Assembly (NCBI GenBank): GCA_964565335.1
Contig: CAZMEN010000105.1
Location: 1 to 5,943, forward strand
DNA length: 5,943 nt
Reading direction: 5' to 3'
From: Litorimonas sp964565335
GTDB lineage: Bacteria; Pseudomonadota; Alphaproteobacteria; Caulobacterales; Maricaulaceae
The notes beneath the pieces were generated by a model. It was given only the letters and a program-made list of their open reading frames with translations. It ran no database searches and was not told where the DNA came from. Below, one piece after another: positions 1 to 5,943 of this stretch (position 1 is the first letter of the stretch; each line of letters starts with the position of its first letter). A program made the translations under genes and the position numbers.

Positions 1-264
1 ATTGAATGGTTTGTTACCAATAATGGCTCCAACCCCGAAGAAGTACGCGGCGAAATTGACCGTTACTGTGCGTGGCCTGGACAGGCACTGGGTTACAAAG
101 TCGGCCATACGAAAATCAATCAACTCCGGCAAAAGGCGAAAGCGGAATTAGGGGATAAATATGATTTCCGCCGCTTCAATGACGCTGTGGTTCTCGGCGG
201 CTCTGTACCCATTACGGTGTTGGAAGATATAATTGACAACTACATCGCCCGAGAGATGGCGTAA
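1..264 (+). CDS. DUF885 family protein, C-terminal fragment
   Basis: The reading frame is open from the first base to a TAA at 262-264 and gives 87 residues, so the gene begins upstream of the window. The segment YCAWPGQALGYKVGH at residues 22-36, followed by a QLRQKAKAELGDKYDFRRF stretch and a final VLEDIIDNYI helix, is the characteristic C-terminus of the DUF885 family. These are usually about 550-600 residue, often exported, proteins with a metallopeptidase-like (HExxH-bearing) fold in the family; any such motif would lie outside this window. The biochemical function of most members is not established, so I assign none beyond a possible peptidase-like role. The gene converges on the radical SAM gene, with only 6 bases between the two stop codons. 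Family call is firm; function is not. Confidence 0.88.
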   Translation: MEWFVTNNGSNPEEVRGEIDRYCAWPGQALGYKVGHTKINQLRQKAKAELGDKYDFRRFNDAVVLGGSVPITVLEDIIDNYIAREMA

Positions 265-270
265 GGAGAT

Positions 271-1356
271 TTATGAAACGGCTTCTAATTTGGCCGCTTT
301 CCGTGCGAGGCGCTGTTCACGCAGCGCCTTTAATTCGGCGCTTAAATGCTCTTTGAAATAGGCATCACAGCCGAGGCATTTATTGGTCACGATTCGGCCT
401 TTGCCGTCTTTGACCGCTGATTTTTCTTTGAAAGTTGCCGCGCTCCACCCCTTCTCCAGCCCCATAGTGTCCGGCTCGCCTTGGTTAAGGGATTGTATGG
501 CAGGGAGCGTAGCGACGGAGGTGAAAATTTCTTCTAATGTTTCCTCGGTCAAATTGCCGATGGGGGCTAAGGTTTTCAGACAACAGGGATAGACATTGCC
601 ATTAGGTTCAATAGAGACTTCACTCCCCGCTTCGCCGATTTTGAGAAAGTTTAACCCGCCTGACCACCGCGCGCAGAAATTTGTATTGTAATCCGCATCG
701 GACAACCCATTCGCAAAGGCCCGCCCGCGTGGCCATAGCTCGCCAATCCACAAATCGGGTTGAGCCCCGAAGAAAAGGAAAGTTGGAGTATCTTCGTCAA
801 TATTGTCTTCGACATTATCGGCTTTTAAACGGTCATCTTTCTCGCCGCCAAGGGAGACTTCTTTCACGCCGCGAATAGCCATTCGCTCCCGGATATCCTG
901 CATGAATTTAAATTTCTTTTCCCCCTTCATACCCACATGATAATCATCAATAGAAGCAATCGCGATGGAGCTAATGTTGCGCTCTAATATCTCATCGAGG
1001 ATTTTATCAGTCAGAACATCCCCTGTCGTTTGGATAGACAGCTTCGGCATGGCCTCGCCATATTTGGCCTTTAAAGCCTCCAAAACAGGATAGAATAATT
1101 CTTCTCTTACGCCGTCAATTAACAGCTCCCCACCAGCCAAAATCAAAAGTGTTTTTTGGCGGCCCTTTTCGGGCGAGGCGGGGTCCACCCAGGTTAAATC
1201 ATCAGGGAGATTATCAATTATGGTTTGATAGGCGGCCTGCCCCTCGCCGACGACTTCGCTTAGAGCATCACGGATATAGGGACGAAAACGGTCATCATAA
1301 CAATGCTTACACTTTCGATGGCAAGCCCATGTCAGAACCCAGTAGAGAGATTGCAT
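271..1356 (-). CDS. Radical SAM protein with reduced SPASM-like C-terminus
   Basis: A 361-residue cytoplasmic iron-sulfur enzyme. The radical SAM cluster motif CxxxCxxC is seen at Cys12, Cys16 and Cys19, close to the N-terminus, with aromatic Tyr20 next to it. The SAM-binding GGE motif is at residues 75-77 and a β-strand resembling the family's TNG strand is at 106-112 (LSIQTTG). WPRGRA at 208-213 resembles the PxGRA motif seen before SPASM domains. In the C-terminal part Cys228, a GxxxxC ending at Cys258 (with Cys259), and CxxC at 327/330 could hold one auxiliary [4Fe-4S] cluster. The further CX5CX3C of a full SPASM domain is absent. The last 25 residues form an Arg/Lys/Ala-rich helix. ATG at 1356 is the only usual start, since TGA lies in frame 24 bases upstream; the Shine-Dalgarno is poor (GGA, 8 bases away). 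It is the last gene of the acylase-PepSY-radical SAM run, 46 bases after PepSY. The substrate (peptide or protein modification, or another small molecule) is unknown. Confidence 0.85.
   Translation of the reverse strand: MQSLYWVLTWACHRKCKHCYDDRFRPYIRDALSEVVGEGQAAYQTIIDNLPDDLTWVDPASPEKGRQKTLLILAGGELLIDGVREELFYPVLEALKAKYGEAMPKLSIQTTGDVLTDKILDEILERNISSIAIASIDDYHVGMKGEKKFKFMQDIRERMAIRGVKEVSLGGEKDDRLKADNVEDNIDEDTPTFLFFGAQPDLWIGELWPRGRAFANGLSDADYNTNFCARWSGGLNFLKIGEAGSEVSIEPNGNVYPCCLKTLAPIGNLTEETLEEIFTSVATLPAIQSLNQGEPDTMGLEKGWSAATFKEKSAVKDGKGRIVTNKCLGCDAYFKEHLSAELKALREQRLARKAAKLEAVS
308..335 (+). terminator. Possible intrinsic terminator of the DUF885 gene
   Basis: An 8-bp perfect inverted repeat (AGGCGCTG at 308-315, CAGCGCCT at 322-329) encloses a 6-base loop and is followed by TTAATT on the + strand. 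It begins 44 bases after the DUF885 stop codon, so it could end that transcript. It lies inside the 3' coding part of the oppositely oriented radical SAM gene, where the same bases encode the ALREQRLA helix. The T tract is short and interrupted, and a coding coincidence is possible. On the minus strand there is no T-rich tail, so it would not act for the radical SAM gene. Confidence 0.4.
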
Positions 1357-1402
1357 ATTTGACGTCCATAACCAGAGTAATCAGGCCAAAGCCCCAATAA
1401 TA

Positions 1403-2119
1403 TTACGTCCGCCTTACACGCTTTCTCGGCCGTGGTCGCATCACAATTCTGTGCCAGAGAAGCCCAACCCCGCTGAGCGCAAACAGAAAGCCGCAAGCCG
1501 CAGCCAAACGCAACCACCAAGAGCTGAAATTATCTTCCCCTGTTATATCCATAATATGGAGCCGCCACATAAAATCAAAAACTCGCCAAAGACGCGTTCG
1601 AGTGGCCTTCACATCTGCCGTCTGAGGGTCCAGATACAGCCGCGTTTTCGCTTTATCTTCAAATTTGACCTGCCAAACAGGCAAAGTGCCTGCATATTCA
1701 CGTGGTGCTTTTTCGAGCTTTTTAACAGAAAGGACTTGCCCCTCCCCCTTATAACTTAACGCTGCAATATGGCGAATATCTTGCTTGCCCAAAGCGGCCC
1801 AATCAGTGCCTGTGCGCGCATCCAAGAGCTGCGTTCCTTCATCGCCCAGTAGGACATAGGCGGGCTTTCCTGCAACGCTGATAAGTTTCGCGCCCGTCAA
1901 TCGACCCTCATAGGCCGTCATCGCTATCTCAATTGGAATAAGGCTTTGGTCTGACAAGGAATAACTCGGCATTTCAACCAAGTGACGTCCCCTCACTTGA
2001 TCAATCGGAAAGAGGGTAAAAAACAACCCAGAACTAAACCAAAATAGCATTTGAATGGATAAAACTAACCCCGCCCATTTATGAATTCGGGTCAGATATT
2101 TCGCGAATTGACGGCTCAT
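1403..2119 (-). CDS. Two-helix PepSY domain membrane protein
   Basis: A 238-residue inner-membrane protein. The N-terminus (YLTRIHKWAGLVLSIQML, residues 9-26) is the typical opening of PepSY-associated transmembrane proteins. The first membrane helix is about residues 14-37, a periplasmic domain follows (about 40-180), and a second helix is about 203-225 (LAAACGFLFALSGVGLLWH), ending in a very basic cytoplasmic tail (RPRPRKRVRR). Within the periplasmic part LYLDPQTADV (161-170) looks like the end of a PepSY repeat. His13, His188 (in FMWRLHIMD) and His223 lie at or near the membrane boundaries and are candidates for heme or metal contact. Relatives with four helices act in ferric-siderophore reduction; this one has only two, so that role is inference. 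ATG at 2119 has no obvious Shine-Dalgarno. It starts 31 bases after the acylase stop, which points to cotranscription. Confidence 0.85.
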   Translation of the reverse strand: MSRQFAKYLTRIHKWAGLVLSIQMLFWFSSGLFFTLFPIDQVRGRHLVEMPSYSLSDQSLIPIEIAMTAYEGRLTGAKLISVAGKPAYVLLGDEGTQLLDARTGTDWAALGKQDIRHIAALSYKGEGQVLSVKKLEKAPREYAGTLPVWQVKFEDKAKTRLYLDPQTADVKATRTRLWRVFDFMWRLHIMDITGEDNFSSWWLRLAAACGFLFALSGVGLLWHRIVMRPRPRKRVRRT

Positions 2120-2150
2120 AACAGGCGGTACACTTTTGACTTGTAGAATC

Positions 2151-4328
2151 TTATTCCCCGGGTCGATAGACCCTTTTCGCCCGCGCTTCTACATCCTTGC
2201 GATAATAAGCCACATCTTTGAAATCACGATTAACATACAGGTCTATCTGGTCATCAAAGTGAGGAGAACTCGGATCGTTATTTTGCCCGCCCGCCAAGAG
2301 ACTCTTGGCTATGACCTTATCGCCAAATTCAACAACGGCGACAAAGCTGTTCCCGCGATAGCCGTAAATGTGTTTTGTATTGGACGCAGGACGCGCCCCA
2401 AACGCCGCCAAAGCCCCCCAGCGGCCCGACGCCATAGGGACACCATAGCTTGGCTTGTCATCATCAAACGCCAAATCAATATCGCCCGACAATCTTTGGA
2501 AACGGTTTATTTCAACCCAAGGCGTACGCCACCTGCCAAAGTCTTCCTCCAGTTTTGTAAACGCCTTTCCAAAAGCCGCCATTTGCTCGGCCTCCGACGC
2601 CTCATTCGCAAAATACTGATAGGTCTCATAACGCGTCGCCCCATTACGGCGCACCTCAGACCGCAAAACTTCCATGCCGTAGAAATGCGACAAAGACAAA
2701 GCCACGGAGTCGCCTGCAACTTTATGGTCCCAATCTGCAAGAACCGACATAGCCTCTGCGTAATCCGGGTTTTTATTGGAATTATTATAAGCCTCAACCA
2801 GACTCGGTATCATCAATTCGAAAGCTGGCAAGTCAGGTGAATGGGCCATCTCAATCAGGCTCTCCAAAGTCACATCTTGGGCTTTTTTAAGGACGCGAAC
2901 GGCATGAATGCCTCGCGTGTTTTCTTTGTCAGGCGCCATATAGTCGGGGTAATTCTCTGGCTTAGGGCTGTTCTCACCCGCCGCTGTGAACGGTGTAGAA
3001 TTGGCATTTTGTATCCAACCATTGGGCGGGTTAAGAAGTGTTATCGCCTCACTGACCGGATGCGTACCTTGCCAATCCGTGCGCGGGTCAGCCCCGTCCA
3101 CGGTATTAGAAAAGTCAAATTGCGGATCGCGTTTCGGTATGAAATTACCATGATAATAAGCAATATTCCCTTGTTGATCGGCATAGACGGTATTGTTCGA
3201 GGAGTTGGTGCGAATGTCCATCATCTCATCAAACTCGGCGTGACCGTTCGTCTTCGTTCGCAAAAAAGATTGCTTCAACGCGTTAACAGGATCCCAATTA
3301 ATTTTAGTAACGACCCACTTGCCATCTTCCATGTGGGTCACAGGCCCGTGGTGGGTGTGATACATCGGGAATGTACGGGACTTCATTCCGTCAACGGTTA
3401 CGTATTTCAGAGTTACTTCGGACACTTCAACAGGCCGCGCTTCATCGCCATAGCGATACCACAGCTTTCCATCCGTTTTAAAAACCTCCTGCATAAACTT
3501 ATCGATAAAATCGACATATGTGGAGGTATGCATCCAGCCGTTTTTTTTTGAAAAGCCCTGATAGACGAAATACTGCCCCCAAGTAACGGCGCCGTAGGCG
3601 TTCAGCCCCTCTTCCGAGACAACATGAACTTCTCCGCGAAAATAAAAAGATGTATGAGGATTGATGAGCAACATGGCGTCGCCAGAACGAGTCAAATCCC
3701 CCGAAAGGGCAAAGCCATTAGACCCAGCGGGTTCGCTATAGTCCACAGCGCGGCTTGGCCCATCCTGAGGCGCTTCTTTTGGCTCGCCCTCACCGTAAAA
3801 GGCTTTGATACCACGCAAAGGAATTTGCTCAATATCGCCCCCGATGGATCCTTCGGAGAAAAACATTGGCATCCACGGCTCGAACCGTGTCAGTAATTTG
3901 GGAGTTACTTCGGGATGGGTTTGGAGGTAATAATTTAATCCATCTGCAAAAGCGTCACATAAGGCTTTCACTTCGAGCGGGGCATTTCGGTAGGCTTCTT
4001 TTGCCTCTTCAACGGTCATATAGAGCCGCGCACGCAGATCGCTGTAAAGCGCGTCTTCACCCTCTATTTCTGCGAGACGCCCTGTTGCCCAAATATAGTT
4101 CCGCTCAATTCGAGGAAAATCATCTTCGGCCTGCGCGTAAAGTAACCCGAAGACCGCTTCTGCATCGGTCACGCCATAAATATGCGGCACCCCATAATCA
4201 TCACGGATTACCTCGACGTTTTGCGCAATCGCGCTCAGACGTTCCAGTTCTGTTTGTACAGGCTTAGGCTGACAGCTCCAAAACAGCAAAGCAGCAATGG
4301 GAACAAAAAGGGATGTAAAACGCGACAT
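2151..4328 (-). CDS. Penicillin acylase family (S45) amidohydrolase, probable lipoprotein
   Basis: A 725-residue N-terminal-nucleophile hydrolase. Members are made as a precursor that cleaves itself into α and β chains; the new N-terminal Ser of the β chain then attacks an amide bond. Here the α part opens with VIRDDYGVPHIYG (residues 40-52) and AQAEDDFPRIERNYIWATGR (65-84). The cleavage site and nucleophile are AGSNGFALSG, with Ser203 after Gly202; the following TRSGDAMLLINPH (213-225) is conserved. Asn379 in NNTVYAD (378-384) fits the oxyanion-hole Asn. NIAYYHGNFIPKRDP (388-402) and HSPDLPAF (496-503) are further family blocks. The N-terminus is a hydrophobic signal ending in LFWSC with Cys19. 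It is a plausible but non-canonical lipobox, and Gln at +2 would suit an outer-membrane lipoprotein. Family members act on β-lactams, N-acyl-homoserine lactones, or acylated lipopeptides and siderophores; the sequence does not tell which. ATG at 4328 has a strong Shine-Dalgarno. Confidence 0.9.
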   Translation of the reverse strand: MSRFTSLFVPIAALLFWSCQPKPVQTELERLSAIAQNVEVIRDDYGVPHIYGVTDAEAVFGLLYAQAEDDFPRIERNYIWATGRLAEIEGEDALYSDLRARLYMTVEEAKEAYRNAPLEVKALCDAFADGLNYYLQTHPEVTPKLLTRFEPWMPMFFSEGSIGGDIEQIPLRGIKAFYGEGEPKEAPQDGPSRAVDYSEPAGSNGFALSGDLTRSGDAMLLINPHTSFYFRGEVHVVSEEGLNAYGAVTWGQYFVYQGFSKKNGWMHTSTYVDFIDKFMQEVFKTDGKLWYRYGDEARPVEVSEVTLKYVTVDGMKSRTFPMYHTHHGPVTHMEDGKWVVTKINWDPVNALKQSFLRTKTNGHAEFDEMMDIRTNSSNNTVYADQQGNIAYYHGNFIPKRDPQFDFSNTVDGADPRTDWQGTHPVSEAITLLNPPNGWIQNANSTPFTAAGENSPKPENYPDYMAPDKENTRGIHAVRVLKKAQDVTLESLIEMAHSPDLPAFELMIPSLVEAYNNSNKNPDYAEAMSVLADWDHKVAGDSVALSLSHFYGMEVLRSEVRRNGATRYETYQYFANEASEAEQMAAFGKAFTKLEEDFGRWRTPWVEINRFQRLSGDIDLAFDDDKPSYGVPMASGRWGALAAFGARPASNTKHIYGYRGNSFVAVVEFGDKVIAKSLLAGGQNNDPSSPHFDDQIDLYVNRDFKDVAYYRKDVEARAKRVYRPGE
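3541..3549 (-). repeat. A9 homopolymer tract within the acylase gene
   Basis: Nine consecutive T on the + strand (A9 on the coding strand) encode the Ser260-Lys261-Lys262-Asn263 stretch of the acylase, 57 codons after the nucleophile. Runs of this length are prone to polymerase slippage, so the tract is a candidate for indels or transcriptional slippage. The frame is intact here. Confidence 0.9.
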
Positions 4329-4335
4329 AGACGAG

Positions 4336-4345
4336 TCCTCTCCTT
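4336..4345 (-). promoter_or_regulatory. Strong Shine-Dalgarno of the acylase gene
   Basis: The minus strand reads AAGGAGAGGA, ending 7 bases before the ATG at 4328. It is the best ribosome binding site in the window and fixes the acylase start. By contrast, the PepSY and radical SAM genes downstream have weak or no such site, which fits translation within a shared transcript led by the acylase. Confidence 0.8.
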
Positions 4346-4406
4346 ACCATTGCTAGGCAGGCACTAAAGAAAGGACAAGGTTATTCTCGTTTATTAGAAG
4401 GCTGAT

Positions 4407-5477
4407 TTAGTTCGGCGGAGTTGAAGGCCCAACAACCAATCGAGAGAATGTCGCCTGAGCATAATCACCATTGGCTTTATCTGTTTCCCAATCGCCGGTT
4501 CCGCCGCAATTCGCATACCAGAAACCGCTCTTTTTCGACTTAGCCGTACATTGGTTATAGACACCGGCTTTGAAATACATTGCATCGCCATAGTAGCTAA
4601 ATTTATTATCCAACAAATCGCGTTTCCCATAGCCGTCAATATTGTTCAGGAGGCTTTTTTCATAAGTCACGGTCTCTTTGCCCGGACTCGTGAACGTCAG
4701 GTACATAATGTTTCCGTGCACGTTCACAGTATAACTAAACTCTTCCCCGAGGGCGATACCGGCCGCGCCCGGGTCTTCGGGGTTTTCCCACGTATTGCCC
4801 CAAACCGGATAGGAAATGTCTTTCCGGTTTTTGTCTTCTTTTGGAAGGTTTCTCTCATAGTTCCAAAAAACAGACCCCGTGTCATGATTGGGCCATTTTT
4901 TATAATATATTTTCAGAGGCTCATTACCGTAGCCAAACCCTTGGCTGTTATCGTCATAATGGACCGCGTGAATTTGCCCGACTACGGCGGAAAAAGCCGG
5001 TTTTTTATCGGGGTTTTCAGCGTTTACCGCGACATGGTTGACGCGGAGCGTTGCTTCCATCTTGCCACCTTTTGACCCAAACTTATCCGCATGAGTATGA
5101 GCAGCAACGACAAAATTCTGGGGCGCTTTGCGCTTGCTTATTTTTTTATCTCCGGCGAGCACATAGCGGAGTTCGGAACGAGTATTGCTGGAGTTTTTCG
5201 TCGAGAGCGCCTTATTCGGGCTCGTGAAAACTAACTCGTTATTTTCATTCAGATAGAAAAAATCAGGGTGCGAGTATTTTTGAAGCTTTTTAACTGAAAT
5301 TGTATCAACTTTTTTATCTTTATTTTTATCCAATGGAAGGGTGAGGTCCCAATGGCTTAAATCGAATACTTGTGACGGAAACGCTGCATTCTTATCTACT
5401 GCGAAGGCCTGCGTTGCGAAACAAAGTCCCACCAAAGATGCTGCCAGACCGAAAGTTGGAACGGAAAAAAGACGCAT
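4407..5477 (-). CDS. Secreted polysaccharide lyase family 7 alginate lyase
   Basis: A 356-residue protein that cleaves alginate by β-elimination, giving unsaturated oligouronates. All three PL7 signature motifs are present: RSEL at residues 100-103, QIH at 168-170, and YFKAGVYNQ at 301-309. The expected catalytic residues are Arg100, Gln168, His170 and Tyr307. HWDLTLP at 42-48 is the usual first β-strand of the family's jelly roll. QIH, as opposed to QVH, is generally associated with guluronate-containing blocks. Residues 1-26 are a Sec signal peptide (hydrophobic core LAASLVGLCF, cleavage after AFA at 24-26), so the enzyme works in the periplasm or outside the cell. The single PL7 domain fills the protein, with no carbohydrate-binding module. 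Cys310 and Cys324 could form a disulfide. The protein is rich in lysine and polar residues, as often seen in exported marine enzymes. A TGA in frame three bases before ATG 5477 fixes the start; the Shine-Dalgarno is a modest AGG. Confidence 0.95.
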   Translation of the reverse strand: MRLFSVPTFGLAASLVGLCFATQAFAVDKNAAFPSQVFDLSHWDLTLPLDKNKDKKVDTISVKKLQKYSHPDFFYLNENNELVFTSPNKALSTKNSSNTRSELRYVLAGDKKISKRKAPQNFVVAAHTHADKFGSKGGKMEATLRVNHVAVNAENPDKKPAFSAVVGQIHAVHYDDNSQGFGYGNEPLKIYYKKWPNHDTGSVFWNYERNLPKEDKNRKDISYPVWGNTWENPEDPGAAGIALGEEFSYTVNVHGNIMYLTFTSPGKETVTYEKSLLNNIDGYGKRDLLDNKFSYYGDAMYFKAGVYNQCTAKSKKSGFWYANCGGTGDWETDKANGDYAQATFSRLVVGPSTPPN

Positions 5478-5485
5478 AAATCAAC

Positions 5486-5496
5486 CTAATAATTAG
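5486..5496. repeat. 11-base palindrome beside the lyase ribosome binding site
   Basis: CTAAT-A-ATTAG is a perfect 5+1+5 inverted repeat 8 bases upstream of the alginate lyase ATG. It overlaps the AGG (minus strand of 5485-5487) that would act as Shine-Dalgarno. It could be a regulator site or a weak hairpin masking the ribosome site, but short AT-rich palindromes also arise by chance. Confidence 0.3.
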
Positions 5497-5547
5497 TGGT
5501 GAATGTTCGGGACACCCAAAACTCGCAAATTCATGGCATCATTGCAA

Positions 5548-5576
5548 ACCAATAACTGTATTTTGTGCCTACCAAT
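5548..5576 (-). repeat. Direct repeat ATTGGT, 23-base period, in the lyase upstream region
   Basis: On the minus strand ATTGGT occurs at 5576-5571 and again at 5553-5548, a 23-base period (about two helical turns). One copy sits just downstream of the proposed -35 and the other just downstream of the proposed -10. The arrangement would suit a regulator binding the same helix face. Only six bases match exactly, so this is a suggestion. Confidence 0.3.
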
Positions 5577-5582
5577 TGTCAG
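5555..5582 (-). promoter_or_regulatory. Candidate σ70-type promoter for the alginate lyase gene
   Basis: The minus strand has CTGACA (5582-5577, five of six to TTGACA), a 16-base spacer, and TACAGT (5560-5555, four of six to TATAAT). This would start transcription roughly 70 bases before the lyase ATG at 5477, in the only sizeable intergenic gap of the leftward block. It could also drive the acylase, PepSY and radical SAM genes by read-through. Confidence 0.35.
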
Positions 5583-5591
5583 TCAAAGGCC

Positions 5592-5613
5592 TACAAAATT
5601 GTAACGTTACGTA
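5592..5613. repeat. Cluster of overlapping palindromes at the PPDK stop codon
   Basis: Three palindromes overlap: TACAA-AA-TTGTA (5592-5603), the perfect GTAACGTTAC (5601-5610) and TACGTA (5608-5613). They cover the PPDK stop codon (5607-5609). They are too short and AT-rich, and lack a T tail, to be a convincing terminator. They may be a binding site or chance. Confidence 0.3.
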
Positions 5614-5943
5614 GATTTGTATTTTATCGCAGCTTGCGCAGCGGCCAAACGCGCAATCGGTACGCGATAGGGCGAACAAGACACATAGTTTAGGCCTGTC
5701 CGATGGCAAAACTCTACCGAGGCCGGATCACCCCCATGCTCTCCGCAAATCCCTAGCTTAATCTCGGGTCGTGTTTGCCTTCCACGTTCGGCGGCTATGG
5801 CTATGAGGTCGCCGACCCCGTCCTGATCGAGTGTCACGAAGGGATCTTTTTCCATAATCCCTTGCGCGACATAATCAGGCAGGAAACGCCCCGCATCATC
5901 ACGCGACAAGCCAAAGGTCGTCTGCGTCAAGTCATTCGTTCCA
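5607..5943 (-). CDS. ppdK: Pyruvate, phosphate dikinase, C-terminal fragment
   Basis: This is the last 111 residues of PPDK; the rest lies beyond the right edge. The enzyme interconverts pyruvate + ATP + phosphate and phosphoenolpyruvate + AMP + diphosphate, in the cytoplasm. The fragment belongs to the PEP/pyruvate-binding TIM-barrel domain. The visible start is GTND, whose Asn-Asp contributes to substrate and Mg2+ binding, followed by LTQTTFGLSRDDAG, EKDPFVTLDQDGVG and the active-site LGICGEHGGDP. The Cys of ICGEHGG (codon at 5745-5747) is the catalytic proton donor/acceptor in characterised PPDKs. The terminal YRVPIARLAAAQAA helix is also conserved. The PFVTLDQDGVG and YVSCSPYRVP segments fit PPDK better than PEP synthase or PTS enzyme I. 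The codon at 5928-5930 is an internal TTG (Leu), not a start. All motifs are intact, with TAA at 5609-5607. Confidence 0.95.
   Translation of the reverse strand, partial: GTNDLTQTTFGLSRDDAGRFLPDYVAQGIMEKDPFVTLDQDGVGDLIAIAAERGRQTRPEIKLGICGEHGGDPASVEFCHRTGLNYVSCSPYRVPIARLAAAQAAIKYKST

Noticed and set aside
235..270. Hairpin after the radical SAM stop as a leftward terminator
   Set aside because: Only a 4-bp CGCC/GGCG stem is available and no T tract follows on the minus strand.
1332..1520. Small minus-strand open frame spanning the PepSY-radical SAM junction, considered as a precursor peptide for the radical SAM enzyme
   Set aside because: It is mostly inside the PepSY gene in another frame and overlaps the radical SAM start; it shows no ribosome site or leader/core pattern.
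2136..3551. Two long + strand open frames (2136-2840 and 2841-3551), in the same frame and separated by one stop, antisense to the acylase
   Set aside because: The opposite strand encodes a complete acylase with all family motifs. The antisense translations have no recognisable domain and no ribosome site, so they are shadows of codon bias.
4350..4378. Promoter-like TTGTCC-17 bases-TAGCAA on the minus strand before the acylase
   Set aside because: The -10 match is poor and the -10 abuts the Shine-Dalgarno region, leaving too little room to be persuasive.
4551..5075. 174-codon + strand open frame antisense to the alginate lyase
   Set aside because: It lies wholly within the PL7 coding region, with no recognisable domain in its translation.
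5607..5930. A short separate gene starting at 5930
   Set aside because: The start would be TTG, and the frame continues upstream as GTND to the window edge, exactly as in PPDK, so it is an internal Leu codon.

Overview
The window looks like chromosomal DNA of a Gram-negative bacterium, most likely a marine, alginate-using alphaproteobacterium. That placement is an inference from gene content (PL7 alginate lyase, DUF885 protein, pyruvate phosphate dikinase) and moderate base composition; there is no rRNA or other direct taxonomic marker. No tRNA, rRNA, insertion sequence, integrase, phage gene or CRISPR array is visible.

Layout: bases 1-264 (+) hold the last 87 codons of a DUF885-family protein. 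It converges, with only 6 bases between stop codons, on a leftward block filling the rest of the window. Read in the direction of transcription (right to left) that block is: the C-terminal end of pyruvate phosphate dikinase (5943-5607, cut by the window edge); a 129-base intergenic stretch with a candidate promoter; a secreted PL7 alginate lyase (5477-4407); a 78-base gap with a strong Shine-Dalgarno; a penicillin-acylase-family Ntn-hydrolase with a probable lipoprotein signal (4328-2151); a two-helix PepSY membrane protein (2119-1403); and a radical SAM protein with a reduced SPASM-like C-terminus (1356-271). The last three genes are separated by 31 and 46 bases and are probably one operon. 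The alginate lyase may be transcribed separately or read through into it.

Function: the lyase would depolymerise alginate outside the cytoplasm. PPDK interconverts pyruvate and phosphoenolpyruvate. It is a neighbour only, although PEP synthesis would suit growth on alginate, which is catabolised to pyruvate. The acylase-PepSY-radical SAM trio has no function I can state with certainty. The acylase cuts an amide on an extracytoplasmic substrate, the PepSY protein is an inner-membrane protein of the kind linked to iron or siderophore reduction, and the radical SAM enzyme is cytoplasmic. This trio is the part most worth following up, but nothing in the sequence alone proves a new system.

Smaller signals include a hairpin with a T-rich tail inside the 3' end of the radical SAM gene that could terminate the DUF885 transcript, an A9 homopolymer inside the acylase gene, and a cluster of palindromes and direct repeats in the PPDK-lyase intergenic region.
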